DNA of 64,000 nt from the NCBI RefSeq assembly GCF_005887615.1, contig NZ_VANS01000002.1, positions 496,001 to 560,000 of the forward strand, written 5' to 3'. Position numbers and translations under genes: made by a program. The notes beneath the pieces are model-generated. The model did not search any database. It worked only from the letters and a program-made list of their open reading frames with translations, and had not been told where the DNA came from. This document shows positions 51,955 to 61,448 of the stretch, piece by piece. The stretch comes from Sulfitobacter sabulilitoris. GTDB lineage: Bacteria; Pseudomonadota; Alphaproteobacteria; Rhodobacterales; Rhodobacteraceae. The stretch's first letter is position 1. Every line of letters begins with the position of its first letter.

Positions 51955-52723
51955 AGGGGTCCTCGTAGGGATCGGTGTATGGGTCACTGCCAGAACTGGC
52001 CGTTTCATCGCCCAGTTCGAACCGGCGGTTCTGCAGATAGATCAGACGCGCCTGCGCATAGCTGTCGGCGCTGTCATAAAGAATCGAATCGATCGTTGAC
52101 GAAAAGCGATCCCTGTCGTTCAGCCGGGTCAGGTAGGCCGCGGCGGTGCCATAGTATTTTTCCGGACTGTCGAGCGTATTGGACAGCGGGTTTGTCACGA
52201 TATCCACCACCCGGCCCAGGGCATCGCGGCGCGTCGAGGGGCCGAAGACCGGCAATTCGACATACGTCCCTTCGCCGACGCCCCAGACGTACAGGGTTTC
52301 GCCGAAATCGGTATCGACCTCTTCAACGCCGAATTCCGAATACACGTCGATGATACCGCCGATCCCGAGCGTGGAGTTCACGGCAAAACGTGCTGTGGAC
52401 AACCCGAAGCTGCGCAGATCGCCCTGCAGCAGGCTGTTGACGGCCACCGAGGGCATGGAGAAGTTTTCCGACACATTCGAGATTGAGGTGCGGAATTCGA
52501 CCGGCACGAAACGCGCGTACCGCTTTGACCCCGGGCGCAGCAGATTGGTGTCGAGGGCCTTGTTGAAGGCGTGAATCCTGCGGTTTGTCGGCTCGTAGGG
52601 GTCATGGATGCCGTCCGCGCGGCTGACCGTGTCCTGCGCAGTGCCGCAGGCGGTCAGGACCATCAAGGCGCCAAGCGCCAGATACCGGGCAATCGCGCCG
52701 TTCGACCCAAGAAAACTGTTCAC
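51944..52723 (-). CDS. mlaA: MlaA (VacJ) outer-membrane lipoprotein
   Basis: MlaA removes phospholipids from the outer leaflet of the outer membrane. The 259-residue protein has a lipoprotein signal (ALGALMVLTACGTAQ, lipobox LTAC), then DPYEPTNRRIHAFNKALD, the VacJ opening, SNVSENFSMPSVAVNSLLQG, RFAVNSTLGIGGIIDVYSEFG, DFGETLYVWGVGEGTYVELPVFGPSTRRDALG-type region (only part conserved) and a C-terminal acidic repeat, DPYTDPYEDPY. The start is a GTG at 52723 seven bases after GGGGAA; the longer frame is not similar to MlaA. It is divergent from the type I secretion genes. Confidence 0.92.
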   Translation of the reverse strand: MNSFLGSNGAIARYLALGALMVLTACGTAQDTVSRADGIHDPYEPTNRRIHAFNKALDTNLLRPGSKRYARFVPVEFRTSISNVSENFSMPSVAVNSLLQGDLRSFGLSTARFAVNSTLGIGGIIDVYSEFGVEEVDTDFGETLYVWGVGEGTYVELPVFGPSTRRDALGRVVDIVTNPLSNTLDSPEKYYGTAAAYLTRLNDRDRFSSTIDSILYDSADSYAQARLIYLQNRRFELGDETASSGSDPYTDPYEDPYAQ

Positions 52724-52852
52724 GTGAAATTCCCCATTAACTATTTGAGGTCTACCTAATTCATTCGCAGCTTTCTCCAAGGCGCTGCCCTCTTTAATAT
52801 CGGCATTGTGGCCCATGGGCGACAGGCTGCAAGACGCAAGATTGACACAGAA

Positions 52853-52886
52853 GGCCAAGGGCCGCATGAAACTCGTACCCTTGGCC
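52853..52886 (+). promoter_or_regulatory. Hairpin in the leader of the type I secretion operon
   Basis: GGCCAAGGG (52853-52861) and CCCTTGGCC (52878-52886) are perfect 9-bp arms around 16 bases, ending 23 bases before the ABC gene start. A TTGACA (52842-52847) lies just upstream and could be a -35 element. The hairpin may be an operator or an mRNA-leader structure; no T tract follows. Confidence 0.4.
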
Positions 52887-52909
52887 AAATTGCAGGCGGA
52901 AATGTGCCC

Positions 52910-54646
52910 ATGAGCAGTGCGTATAACAAGAAAGGCCTACAGGAACTGCGTGATGTGCGGCGGCGCAGCAGGTCGCTGTATTGGACCGTCGGCATTTTCA
53001 GCCTTTTTGCCAACCTGTTGATGCTGACCGGCCCGCTTTACATGCTGCAGGTCTACGACCGGGTTCTCGGGTCGGGGTCAGAAGAGACATTGATCGCCTT
53101 GTCGATTCTCGTGCTGTTTCTCTACGGTGTGATGGGGGTGATGGATTACACGCGCGGGCGGATCATGGCGCGCGTCGGCGCGCGGTTTCAGGATGATCTG
53201 GACAGGCGGGTGTTCGATGCCGTGGTGCGGAAATCCGCCGTGGCACCCGACGCCAGCACGCAGACCGGGCTTGCCGATCTGGAATCGGTGCAGCGGCTTA
53301 TGGTCTCGCCGGTTCTGATGGCCGGGTTCGATATGCCCTGGGTGCCGATTTTCTTTGCCGGGATTTTCATCCTGCATCCGATGCTGGGCGTTCTTGGCGT
53401 CGCAGGCGGGTTGTTGCTGGTGGCGATCACACTGGCCAACCAGGTGTTGTCGCGCGATCCGCAGTCACAGGCCACGGACGCCGGCCATGCCGCGTCGCGG
53501 ATGTCCGACCAGATCAGGACCGAGGCGGAAATGGTTCAGGCGATGGGAATGCGCGACGCGGCGTTCACCAGGTGGCAGACCGCGCGCAGCACGGCCCTGG
53601 AAAAACAGATACAGGCCACCGATGTGGGCGGCGGGTTTTCGTCGCTGACCAAGACGCTGCGCCTGTTCTTGCAGTCCGCGATGCTGGGCCTGGGGGCGTG
53701 GCTCGTGCTTCAGGCGGAAATGACCGCGGGGGGAATGATTGCCGGGTCGATCCTTCTGGGGCGTGCGCTGGCGCCGATCGAAGTGTCGCTGAACCAGTGG
53801 CCGGTGGTCCAGCGGGCAGGCAAAGCATGGGAAAACCTGTCAGAGCTGTTGGGGATCGTCCCGCCCGAGACGACCAAGACCAGGCTGCCCACGCCGCGCG
53901 CCCATCTGGTCGCAAAGGCGCTGACGGTCGTGCCGCCGGGCGAAAAGCAGGCGGCGTTGAAATCCGTGTCGTTCGAGGTCAAGCCCGGTCAGGCGGTCGG
54001 CGTGATCGGCCCCTCGGGGGCAGGCAAATCATCGCTGGCGCGGACGCTGACCGGGGTCTGGCGCCCCGCTGGCGGGTCGATCCGGCTGGATTCGGCGGCG
54101 TTGGACCAATACGAGCCCGCGACGCTGGGTCAGCATATCGGGTATTTGCCGCAGCGCGTGCAATTGTTTGACGGCACCATTGCCGAAAACATCTCGCGGC
54201 TGGCGAATGTGCCCGACGATGCCGAGGTGGTGGCCGCCGCCAAGAAGGCCGCCGCGCACGAAATGATCCTCGAGTTGCCGCAGGGCTATGACACTTTGAT
54301 CAGCTCGGGGCAGGTCCGCCTGTCCGGCGGCCAGATGCAGCGGATCGGACTGGCGCGGGCGCTGTATGGCAATCCGGTCATCCTGGTGCTGGATGAACCC
54401 AATTCGAACCTCGACAATATCGGGTCGCAGGCCTTGAATCAGGCTATTCGCGCGCTCAAGGCCGATGGCCGTTCGGTTCTGATCATGGCCCACCGCCCCG
54501 CGGCGATCCAGGAATGCGATACGCTGATGGTGCTGGATGGCGGCATGCGGATGGCGTTTGGCCCCAAGGACGAGGTGCTGGCCGGAATGGTGAAAAATCA
54601 CAAGGAAATCCAACGCGCGCCAAGCAGCGCGGGCGGTGTCGTATGA
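52910..54646 (+). CDS. Type I secretion system ABC transporter (PrtD/HasD type permease/ATPase)
   Basis: The 578-residue inner-membrane exporter powers type I secretion. Six helices in about residues 20-310 ([31 protein letters not shown] is the conserved PrtD opening) are followed by an ATPase domain: Walker [14 protein letters not shown], signature [17 protein letters not shown], Walker [14 protein letters not shown], and a late HRP switch ([10 protein letters not shown]). It lacks the C39-like domain of HlyB and so is of the PrtD type. Its TGA overlaps the start of the adaptor gene (ATGA). Confidence 0.94.
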   Translation: MSSAYNKKGLQELRDVRRRSRSLYWTVGIFSLFANLLMLTGPLYMLQVYDRVLGSGSEETLIALSILVLFLYGVMGVMDYTRGRIMARVGARFQDDLDRRVFDAVVRKSAVAPDASTQTGLADLESVQRLMVSPVLMAGFDMPWVPIFFAGIFILHPMLGVLGVAGGLLLVAITLANQVLSRDPQSQATDAGHAASRMSDQIRTEAEMVQAMGMRDAAFTRWQTARSTALEKQIQATDVGGGFSSLTKTLRLFLQSAMLGLGAWLVLQAEMTAGGMIAGSILLGRALAPIEVSLNQWPVVQRAGKAWENLSELLGIVPPETTKTRLPTPRAHLVAKALTVVPPGEKQAALKSVSFEVKPGQAVGVIGPSGAGKSSLARTLTGVWRPAGGSIRLDSAALDQYEPATLGQHIGYLPQRVQLFDGTIAENISRLANVPDDAEVVAAAKKAAAHEMILELPQGYDTLISSGQVRLSGGQMQRIGLARALYGNPVILVLDEPNSNLDNIGSQALNQAIRALKADGRSVLIMAHRPAAIQECDTLMVLDGGMRMAFGPKDEVLAGMVKNHKEIQRAPSSAGGVV

Positions 54647-55944
54647 CCGGCGGTCGTTGGTCGGCCCTGCGCCCGGTCGTGATCGGATACCTGGGCCTGG
54701 TGATCCTGCTCGGCGGGTTCGGAACCTGGGCGGTGATGACGCAGATATCAGGTGCTATCGTGGCTTCGGGACGGATCGAGGTGGACCGAAACCGTCAGAT
54801 CGTTCAGCATGAGACCGGCGGCACTGTGGCGCGGATCCTCGTGGACGAAGGCGATACCGTCGCGGCGGGCGATATCCTGCTTCAACTCGATCCCGAGCAG
54901 TTGACGTCGCAGCTGGCGATTGCCGAGGGGCAGATTTACGAATTGATGGCCCGGCGCGGACGGCTTGAGGCCGAACGCGACGAGACAGATGCGGTGGTCT
55001 TCGACGCAGAACTGATCGCGGCGGGGCAGCGCAATGCGAACCTTCAAGAACTGATGGACGGGCAGCGCAGGCTGTTCGTCGCGCGGCGCGCATCGATCGC
55101 CAAGGAAATCGAACAACTGGGCAAGCGCAGCAGCCAGATCGGCAACCAGATTGACGGCATAGACGCGCAGAAGGCGGCATTGGCCAAGCAGTTGGAATTG
55201 ATCGAAAAGGAGCTGACGAGCCAACGGTCGCTGCTGGACAGGGGACTTGCACAGGCCGCGACCGTGCTGAACCTTGAGCGCGAACTGGCCCGTTTGGGTG
55301 GGACGCTGGGCGAATTGATCGCCAACGAGGCGCAGGCCGAAGGACGCATTACAGAGATCGATATCGAGCGGCTGAAGCTGGGCACCCGCCGCCGCGAGGA
55401 GGCCATCACGCAATTGCGCGACCTGCGCTACCGTGAGCTTGAGATGCTGGAACAGCGCCGCGCCCTGCGCCTTGAGATCGAACGGCTGGATATCCGCGCG
55501 CCGGTGTCGGGCATCATCTACGGCATGCAGGTCCGCACGCCGCGGTCGGTGATTCGCCCGGCCGAGCCCGTGATGTTCCTCGTGCCACAGGACCGCCCCC
55601 TGGTGATCGCCGCGCGTGTCGACCTAATTCACATCGACCAGATCGCCGCGGGCCAGCCGGTGACGTTGCGCCTGTCGGCGCTGGATCAGCGGACCACGCC
55701 CGAGCTTTATGGCGAGGTGATTCAGATATCGGCGGATGCCTTCGATGACGAAGCGTCGGGGCAAAGCTACTACCGCGCGGAGATCGTGCTGAACCCCGGC
55801 GAGATGGGCAAGCTCAAGGACGGCACCGTTCTGATCCCCGGCATGCCGGTCGAGGCGTTTATCCGGACCGAGGACCGGTCGCCGATCGCCTATCTGATCA
55901 AACCGGTCGCCGATTATTTCAACCGCGCTTTCCGCGAAAGCTGA
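54643..55944 (+). CDS. HlyD/PrtE family type I secretion periplasmic adaptor
   Basis: The 433-residue adaptor links the ABC exporter to an outer-membrane TolC-type channel. It has one N-terminal helix ([22 protein letters not shown]), a split biotinyl-lipoyl domain ([44 protein letters not shown]-type start; [22 protein letters not shown] later), a long coiled coil with many Glu/Arg/Leu (about residues 130-280) and the end [28 protein letters not shown]. No TolC and no RTX substrate gene is adjacent. Confidence 0.94.
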   Translation: MTGGRWSALRPVVIGYLGLVILLGGFGTWAVMTQISGAIVASGRIEVDRNRQIVQHETGGTVARILVDEGDTVAAGDILLQLDPEQLTSQLAIAEGQIYELMARRGRLEAERDETDAVVFDAELIAAGQRNANLQELMDGQRRLFVARRASIAKEIEQLGKRSSQIGNQIDGIDAQKAALAKQLELIEKELTSQRSLLDRGLAQAATVLNLERELARLGGTLGELIANEAQAEGRITEIDIERLKLGTRRREEAITQLRDLRYRELEMLEQRRALRLEIERLDIRAPVSGIIYGMQVRTPRSVIRPAEPVMFLVPQDRPLVIAARVDLIHIDQIAAGQPVTLRLSALDQRTTPELYGEVIQISADAFDDEASGQSYYRAEIVLNPGEMGKLKDGTVLIPGMPVEAFIRTEDRSPIAYLIKPVADYFNRAFRES

Positions 55945-56018
55945 CACACGCCCCTTTCGGTCGCCGCGCAACACCGCTAGCGTCCGCGACGACCCATCCG
56001 ATCAACAGGAGATCCGCC

Positions 56019-56477
56019 ATGACCATTACCGCCCGCCTTGCAGAGCTTGGTGTGACGCTGCCCGATGCGCCTGCGCCCGCGGCCAACTACGTGCCCTTCG
56101 TTCAGGTCGGCAACACGGTCTATATTTCGGGCCAGATCTCGAACGGGCCGGACGGGCTGGTCACCGGAAAGTTGGGCGACACGCTTGATGTGAGCGCAGG
56201 TGCCGCCGCTGCCAAACTCTGTGCGATCAGCCTGCTGGCGCAGGTCAAGGCGGCCTGCGGTGGCGATATCGAGCGGCTGGTGCGGGTGATCAAGCTGACA
56301 GGGTTCGTGAACTCCACGGCGGATTTCACCGATCAGCCCAAGGTCATCAACGGTGCGTCGGATTTCCTGGTCGATGCGCTGGGCGATGCAGGGCGGCATT
56401 CGCGCTCTGCGGTGTCGGCGGCATCCCTGCCGCTGGGGGTCGCGGTCGAGATCGAAGGTATTTTCGAGATCAAATGA
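56019..56477 (+). CDS. RidA family protein
   Basis: RidA-type proteins speed the breakdown of reactive enamine/imine intermediates made by PLP enzymes. The 152-residue protein has FVQVGNTVYISGQISNGPDG, AAAKLCAISLLAQVKAACGGDIERLVRVIKLTGFVNST-like core, and the C-terminal GRHSRSAVSAASLPLGVAVEIEGIFEI with the conserved Arg and Glu of the active site. It belongs to the longer YjgF subgroup. Its TGA overlaps the ATG of the next gene. Confidence 0.9.
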   Translation: MTITARLAELGVTLPDAPAPAANYVPFVQVGNTVYISGQISNGPDGLVTGKLGDTLDVSAGAAAAKLCAISLLAQVKAACGGDIERLVRVIKLTGFVNSTADFTDQPKVINGASDFLVDALGDAGRHSRSAVSAASLPLGVAVEIEGIFEIK

Positions 56478-57241
56478 TCCCACATCTGCCGAATGACTTC
56501 CTGCAGGTGCCGCTGGCGCATCGCGCATTGCATGACATCGAGGCCGGTCGCCCGGAAAACAGCCGCGCCGCCATCTGCGCGGCCCTTGCTGTCGGCTATG
56601 GGATAGAGATCGACGTGCAACTGAGCGCGGACGGTCAGGCGATGGTGTTCCACGACTATGCGCTGGACCGTCTGACGCCGCAGACGGGTGCGGTGCGCCT
56701 GCGCAGTGCCGCGGCGTTGGGGGACGTGCCGCTGACCGGCGGGGCGGAGTGTATCCCGGCGTTGCCCGAAGTGCTGAATCTGGTGGCGGGCCAGGTGCCG
56801 TTGCTTATCGAACTCAAGGATCAGGACGGTGGCATGGGCCCCGACATCGGACCGTTGGAAGACGCGGTCGCGCGGGCACTGGCGGGGTATTCCGGGCCCG
56901 TCGCCATGATGTCGTTCAACCCGCACTCTGTCGGGCGACTAGCTGAAATCCTGCCGGAGATACCTCGCGGGATAACCACATCGGCCTACACGCCCGCGGA
57001 CTGGCTTTTGCCGCGCGCCACCTGCGACAGGCTTCGCGAGATTCCCGATTTCGACAGGACCGGCGCCAGCTTCATCAGTCACGAAGTCGAGGATCTGCGG
57101 CGTGCACGCGTGGCCCAGATCAAGTCGAGCGGCGCCGGTGTGCTGTGCTGGACAGTGCGGTCGCCGGATCAGGAGCGACAAGCGCGGCTGGTTGCGGACA
57201 ATATCACCTTCGAAGGCTATCTGCCGGCTCTGCGTCCTTGA
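56474..57241 (+). CDS. Glycerophosphodiester phosphodiesterase
   Basis: The 255-residue TIM-barrel enzyme has the GDPD signature: LAHRALHDIEAGRPENSRAAICAALAVGYGIEIDVQLSADGQAMVFHDYALDRLT-type block, shown by HRALHD (first His), PENS, EIDVQLSADG (metal Glu/Asp) and VFHDYALDRLT (second His). It also has LLIELKDQDGG and LCWTVRSPDQERQARLVADNITFEG. It releases glycerol-3-phosphate from phospholipid head groups. No signal peptide, so cytosolic. It is coupled to the RidA gene by an ATGA overlap. Confidence 0.9.
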   Translation: MIPHLPNDFLQVPLAHRALHDIEAGRPENSRAAICAALAVGYGIEIDVQLSADGQAMVFHDYALDRLTPQTGAVRLRSAAALGDVPLTGGAECIPALPEVLNLVAGQVPLLIELKDQDGGMGPDIGPLEDAVARALAGYSGPVAMMSFNPHSVGRLAEILPEIPRGITTSAYTPADWLLPRATCDRLREIPDFDRTGASFISHEVEDLRRARVAQIKSSGAGVLCWTVRSPDQERQARLVADNITFEGYLPALRP

Positions 57242-57291
57242 TCTGGGCCACGTCGGCCACAAGTTAGATGCAGGGCAGACAGGAAGGCGCG

Positions 57292-58479
57292 ATGAAGGAT
57301 CAGTCAGTCGAAATCAGGGTCGTTCCCGCGCTGGATCAGATCGGGGCGAGGGAATGGGACGCCTGCGCCTGCCCCGAAGCCGCCGAGGGCGCGCGACCCG
57401 ACGATCCCTTCACCACATATCGTTTCTTGAAAGCGCTGGAGGACAGCGGCAGCGTGGGAACCGGCACCGGATGGCAGCCGCAGTACCTCACGGCCTATCT
57501 GGGTGATTTGCTGATCGGCGTGGCGCCGATGTACGTCAAGTCGCACAGTCAGGGCGAGTATATTTTCGACCATAACTGGGCACATGCCTATGAACGGGCT
57601 GGCGGGCGCTATTATCCCAAATTGCAGATCGCCGTGCCGCATACCCCCGCGACGGGCCGCCGGTTTCTGGTGCGCCCGGGGTTCGAGGACGCCGGATTTT
57701 CCGCGCTGACGCAAGGGGCGGTGCAACTGGCCTCCGACAACAAGCTGTCGTCGCTGCATGTTACCTTTTGCACCGAAGCCGAAGCCGACCGGGGCGAGGC
57801 ACTTGGTCTGATGCGCCGCAAGACGCAACAGTTTCACTGGCACAACGACGACTACGCGGATTTCGACGGGTTTCTTGCGACCTTGAGTTCGCGCAAACGC
57901 AAGAACATCCGCAAGGAGCGCGCGCAGGCGCAGGCTTTTGGCGGGACGATCCGGACCTTTACCGGCGACGACCTGCGGCCGGAGCATTGGGACGCGTTCT
58001 GGCGGTTTTATCAGGATACCGGCGCGCGCAAATGGGGCACGCCGTACCTGACGCGCGCATTTTTCGACATCGCGCAGGACACGCTGCGCGCCGACATGGC
58101 GCTGGTCCTGGCCGAACGCGATGGGCGCTGGGTGGCGGGCGCGCTGAATTTCATCGGCGCGCAATCGCTTTACGGCCGGTATTGGGGCTGTAGCGAACAC
58201 CACCCCTGCCTGCATTTCGAACTGTGTTATTATCAGGCGATCGACCTGGCCATCCGGCTGGGCCTGAAACGGGTCGAGGCGGGCGCGCAGGGCGAACACA
58301 AGCTGGCGCGTGGCTATCTGCCGACGGCCACCTGGTCGCTGCACTGGGTGGGCGACCCCGGCTTTGCCGATGCCATCGGCAACTACCTGGAGGCAGAGCG
58401 TGCGGCGGTCGACGAAGAGATCGAAGTATTGACGGAATATGGCCCGTTCAAGCGGGCGCAGATCGAGGAACAGGAATGA
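57292..58479 (+). CDS. GNAT/FemAB-like protein (DUF482 family)
   Basis: The 395-residue protein belongs to the DUF482 (peptidogalycan biosynthesis/recognition) family in the GNAT/FemAB superfamily. Features: [66 protein letters not shown]-type block, [44 protein letters not shown] and [14 protein letters not shown]. These end in an acyltransferase-like second half. The biological substrate is unknown. The ATG at 57292 follows AGGAAGG; an ATG at 57268 would add eight residues. Its TGA overlaps the start of the pterin dehydratase gene. Confidence 0.85.
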   Translation: MKDQSVEIRVVPALDQIGAREWDACACPEAAEGARPDDPFTTYRFLKALEDSGSVGTGTGWQPQYLTAYLGDLLIGVAPMYVKSHSQGEYIFDHNWAHAYERAGGRYYPKLQIAVPHTPATGRRFLVRPGFEDAGFSALTQGAVQLASDNKLSSLHVTFCTEAEADRGEALGLMRRKTQQFHWHNDDYADFDGFLATLSSRKRKNIRKERAQAQAFGGTIRTFTGDDLRPEHWDAFWRFYQDTGARKWGTPYLTRAFFDIAQDTLRADMALVLAERDGRWVAGALNFIGAQSLYGRYWGCSEHHPCLHFELCYYQAIDLAIRLGLKRVEAGAQGEHKLARGYLPTATWSLHWVGDPGFADAIGNYLEAERAAVDEEIEVLTEYGPFKRAQIEEQE

Positions 58480-58772
58480 CCGAGAAACTGAGTGAAGAAA
58501 CCCGCAAGACCCTGCTGCAACCGCTGTATGACATGGGGTGGAGCATGGTGGACGACCGCGACGCGATCGCCAAGACGTTCAAATTCGCCGATTTCGCGGA
58601 TGCTTTTGGCTGGATGACCAGGGCGGCGATCTGGGCCGAAAAATGGGGCCATCATCCGGAGTGGGACAACACCTACAACACCGTGAACGTCGTGCTGACC
58701 ACGCATGATGTCGATGGCCTGAGCGCGCTCGACGTGAAGCTGGCGCGCAAGATGGACGGGCTGGCGGGCTGA
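58476..58772 (+). CDS. 4a-hydroxytetrahydrobiopterin dehydratase (pterin-4a-carbinolamine dehydratase)
   Basis: The 98-residue protein has the family block [45 protein letters not shown], with the active-site HHPE(W) histidines. It recycles the pterin cofactor of aromatic amino acid hydroxylases, or acts on a molybdopterin-related pterin. No phenylalanine hydroxylase gene lies nearby. It is coupled to the DUF482 gene by ATGA and is the last gene of the run. Confidence 0.93.
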   Translation: MTEKLSEETRKTLLQPLYDMGWSMVDDRDAIAKTFKFADFADAFGWMTRAAIWAEKWGHHPEWDNTYNTVNVVLTTHDVDGLSALDVKLARKMDGLAG

Positions 58773-58826
58773 CATCGGCCCGCGCATCGGCGGCAAACCA
58801 AGACAGGCCCGCCGCCGAAGGTCCGA

Positions 58827-59315
58827 TCACATCGACGCCAACAGCGCCTCACCCCCCGACACGTCACAGACGCCGGGGCCTTCCTCGGGCTGGAACAGGC
58901 TCACGGTGCCGTCTTCGACCAGCATCGCATAGCGCTTGGATCGTGCCACCAGGCCGGCGGGCGGGGCGCTGAACTCCATCCCGATGGCCTTGGTAAAGGC
59001 GCTTTCGGCGTCCGACAGCATGGTGATGCCGGCAGCGGTCGCGCCGGTCGCTTCGCCCCAGGCCTTCATCACGAAGGGATCGTTGACCGACAGGCAGATG
59101 ATCTCGTCCACGCCCTTGGCGTCGAATTGATCCTTGGTGCGTACAAAGCTTGGTACGTGCGCGGAATGGCAGGTGGGCGTGAAGGCGCCCGGCACGGCAA
59201 AGATCACGACCTTGCGGCCCTTGGTCCTGTCGGCCAGCGATACGGGCTTTGGCCCATCCGCACCCATTTCGACCAGGGTCGCGTCGGGCAGGCGTTCGCC
59301 AGTGGAAATCGTCAT
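58827..59315 (-). CDS. Peroxiredoxin (Prx5 type)
   Basis: The 162-residue thiol peroxidase has the peroxidatic Cys49 in FAVPGAFTPTCHSAHVPSFV, and a second Cys at about 150 in GPGVCDVSGGEALL, which would be the resolving cysteine in Prx5 enzymes. SVNDPFVMKAWGEATGA is the usual Prx5 block. It reduces H2O2 and alkyl peroxides. AAAGG precedes the ATG at 59315; the longer open frame antisense to the FAD reductase gene is spurious. It is divergent from that reductase gene. Confidence 0.93.
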   Translation of the reverse strand: MTISTGERLPDATLVEMGADGPKPVSLADRTKGRKVVIFAVPGAFTPTCHSAHVPSFVRTKDQFDAKGVDEIICLSVNDPFVMKAWGEATGATAAGITMLSDAESAFTKAIGMEFSAPPAGLVARSKRYAMLVEDGTVSLFQPEEGPGVCDVSGGEALLASM

Positions 59316-59408
59316 GTGATAGACCTTTCTTGGAATTGCGTTTGTCCTTGGCACCGATATAGGCTTTGGCCTTGGGCGGGGAAAGACACTTTGTAAAAGG
59401 GGCCGTGA

Positions 59409-60617
59409 ATGCGCCATTCGATTATTGTGGGCGCCGGGCAGGCGGGCGCATCCTGCGCGATCAAACTGCGCAATGCGGGCTTTGAGGGCAAGATCACCCT
59501 GATCGGCGAAGAACCCGTACCCCCCTATCAGCGTCCGCCGCTCAGCAAGGCCTATCTGCTGGGCGAGATGACACTGGATCGGCTGCTGTTGCGGCCCGAG
59601 CGTTTTTATACCGAGGTTGACATCGACCTGCACACGAACCGCCGGGTCGAGGCGATAGATACCGTCGCGCAGACCGTCACGATGGAGGGCGAGCGGGTGC
59701 GCTACGACGACCTGGTTCTGACCACCGGGTCGATACCGCGCCGGTTGCCCGAAGGCATCGGCGGTGCGCTTGAGGGGGTGCATGTGGTCCGCACGCTGGC
59801 CGATGTGGACGCGATGGCGCATCACTTCGTGAGCGGCGCGCGGGTTCTGATCGTCGGTGGCGGCTATATCGGGCTGGAGGCGTCGGCGGTGGCCGCCAAG
59901 CTTGGGCTCAGGGTGACTTTGGTCGAGATGGCGGACCGCATCCTGCAACGGGTCGCCGCCCCCGAGACCAGCGATTATTTCCGCGTCCTGCACCGGTCTC
60001 ATGGCGTGACCATCCGTGAAGGTGTCGGGCTGGACCGTCTTGAGGGCGATCGCGCCGTGCGGTCTGCACGGCTTGGTGACGGCAGCGAGATCGAAGTGGA
60101 TTTCGTGATCGTCGGCGTCGGGATCACGCCGGCGACCGCGCTGGCCGACGCCGCCGGGCTGGAGTTGGACAACGGCATCAAGGTCGACACGCAGGGGCGC
60201 ACATCCGCGCCGCACGTCTGGGCCGCGGGCGATTGTGCGTCCTTCCCCCATGCCGGTCACCGCATCCGGCTGGAAAGCGTCCCCAATGCCATCGATCAGG
60301 CCGAGGTGGTGGCCGAAAACATCCTGGGCGCGAACAAGGATTACATCGCGCGCCCGTGGTTCTGGTCCGACCAATATGACGTGAAATTGCAGATCGCCGG
60401 TTTGAACACCGGATATACCGAGGTCGCCACGCGCCGCGGATCCGGACAGAGCGCGTCATTCTGGTACTATGGGGGCGACACCCTGCTGGCGGTGGACGCG
60501 ATGAATGATCCGCGCGCCTACATGATCGGCAAACGCCTGATCGAGGCGGGGAAATCGCCGGACAAGGCGGCAGTGTCGGACCCCGAAACCGACCTCAAGA
60601 CACTCATGACATCATGA
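59409..60617 (+). CDS. NAD(P)/FAD-dependent oxidoreductase (ferredoxin reductase type)
   Basis: The 402-residue flavoprotein has two nucleotide-binding folds (SIIVGAGQAGASCAIKLRNAGF for FAD; VLIVGGGYIGLEASAVAAKLGLRVTLVE for NADH), YQRPPLSKAYLLGEM, and VWAAGDCASFPH, as in rubredoxin, putidaredoxin or rhodocoxin reductases. It likely passes electrons from NAD(P)H to a 2Fe-2S ferredoxin; no ferredoxin or P450 gene is next to it. Its TGA overlaps the start of rsmD. Confidence 0.92.
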   Translation: MRHSIIVGAGQAGASCAIKLRNAGFEGKITLIGEEPVPPYQRPPLSKAYLLGEMTLDRLLLRPERFYTEVDIDLHTNRRVEAIDTVAQTVTMEGERVRYDDLVLTTGSIPRRLPEGIGGALEGVHVVRTLADVDAMAHHFVSGARVLIVGGGYIGLEASAVAAKLGLRVTLVEMADRILQRVAAPETSDYFRVLHRSHGVTIREGVGLDRLEGDRAVRSARLGDGSEIEVDFVIVGVGITPATALADAAGLELDNGIKVDTQGRTSAPHVWAAGDCASFPHAGHRIRLESVPNAIDQAEVVAENILGANKDYIARPWFWSDQYDVKLQIAGLNTGYTEVATRRGSGQSASFWYYGGDTLLAVDAMNDPRAYMIGKRLIEAGKSPDKAAVSDPETDLKTLMTS

Positions 60618-61171
60618 GGATCATCGGTGGAGAACACCGCAGCGTCGCCTTGGCCAGCGTGGGCAAGGGCGACACCGGCGCGCATCTGCGCCCCACGACC
60701 GACCGGGTGCGCGAAAGCCTGTTCAATGTGCTCGTGCATCTTGATGTGATCCCGCAGGCCCGCGTGCTGGATGTGTTCGCGGGAACGGGGGCGCTTGGGC
60801 TGGAGGCGCTGTCGCGCGGCGCGGCGCATGTGACATTCGTCGATGACGGACGCGTGGCGCAAAAGCTGATCGCGCAGAACGTCGCCAAACTTCGGGAGCA
60901 GGACCGGACCGATATTGTCCGCCGCGATGCGATCAAGCTGGGGTCCAATCCCGGTGCGCCCTACGACCTGGTGTTCCTCGATCCGCCCTATGGCAAGGGA
61001 TTGGGCGACAAGGCGCTGGCGGTCCTGCGCGCGGGCGATTGGTTGGCCCCGGGCTGCGTGATCGTCTGGGAGGAAAGTACGCCGCAGGCCGCACCGCCGG
61101 GATTGGTCGTGACCGATCACCGCCGATACGGCGACACCCATGTCACGATCCTGTCGGCAGCCGCGCCCTGA
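60614..61171 (+). CDS. rsmD: 16S rRNA (guanine966-N2)-methyltransferase RsmD
   Basis: RsmD methylates G966 of 16S rRNA. The 185-residue enzyme has MRIIGGEHRS at the start, HLRPTTDRVRESLFNVL, the SAM-binding RVLDVFAGTGALGLEALSRGAAHVTFVD, and the catalytic DPPY in LVFLDPPYGKGL. It is coupled to the flavoprotein gene. Confidence 0.95.
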   Translation: MRIIGGEHRSVALASVGKGDTGAHLRPTTDRVRESLFNVLVHLDVIPQARVLDVFAGTGALGLEALSRGAAHVTFVDDGRVAQKLIAQNVAKLREQDRTDIVRRDAIKLGSNPGAPYDLVFLDPPYGKGLGDKALAVLRAGDWLAPGCVIVWEESTPQAAPPGLVVTDHRRYGDTHVTILSAAAP

Positions 61172-61189
61172 TGTGATAAAGTGCCGTGC

Positions 61190-61375
61190 ATGATCGCAAC
61201 GGCATCTCCCTGGCATTGGCTGCTCCGCTCGCGGGCGGACCGCGCGGATACCAAACCGCCCAGACCGCGCCCTGCGCCGGTGTTCATCGGCGATGCGGTG
61301 CAGCCCTGGGGCGACGGGACGATGTTGCTCGCGCAGCTGCGCGCCCAATCCGACAGCAGCGCGGACGGGCAGTGA
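61190..61375 (+). CDS. Small protein of unknown function after rsmD (61 residues)
   Basis: The frame starts MIATASPWHWLLRSRAD and includes PVFIGDAVQPWGDGTMLLAQLRAQSD. Third positions are mostly G or C, as in the genuine genes of this window, which favours real coding. It starts 18 bases after rsmD on the same strand, with a weak ribosome site; a GTG at 61181 would add three residues. It could be a small conserved protein or a chance frame. Confidence 0.4.
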   Translation: MIATASPWHWLLRSRADRADTKPPRPRPAPVFIGDAVQPWGDGTMLLAQLRAQSDSSADGQ

Positions 61376-61448
61376 TGCGCCTTCACTTCATTCGTTTCGG
61401 ACAACGCCCGGCGCGGGCCGGGTCGGCCTGCCTGCCGCGGAATGCGTA

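Noticed and set aside
58827-60374. Peroxiredoxin as part of a 515-codon protein
   Set aside because: The first 353 codons are antisense to the FAD reductase; the peroxiredoxin starts at 59315 behind AAAGG.
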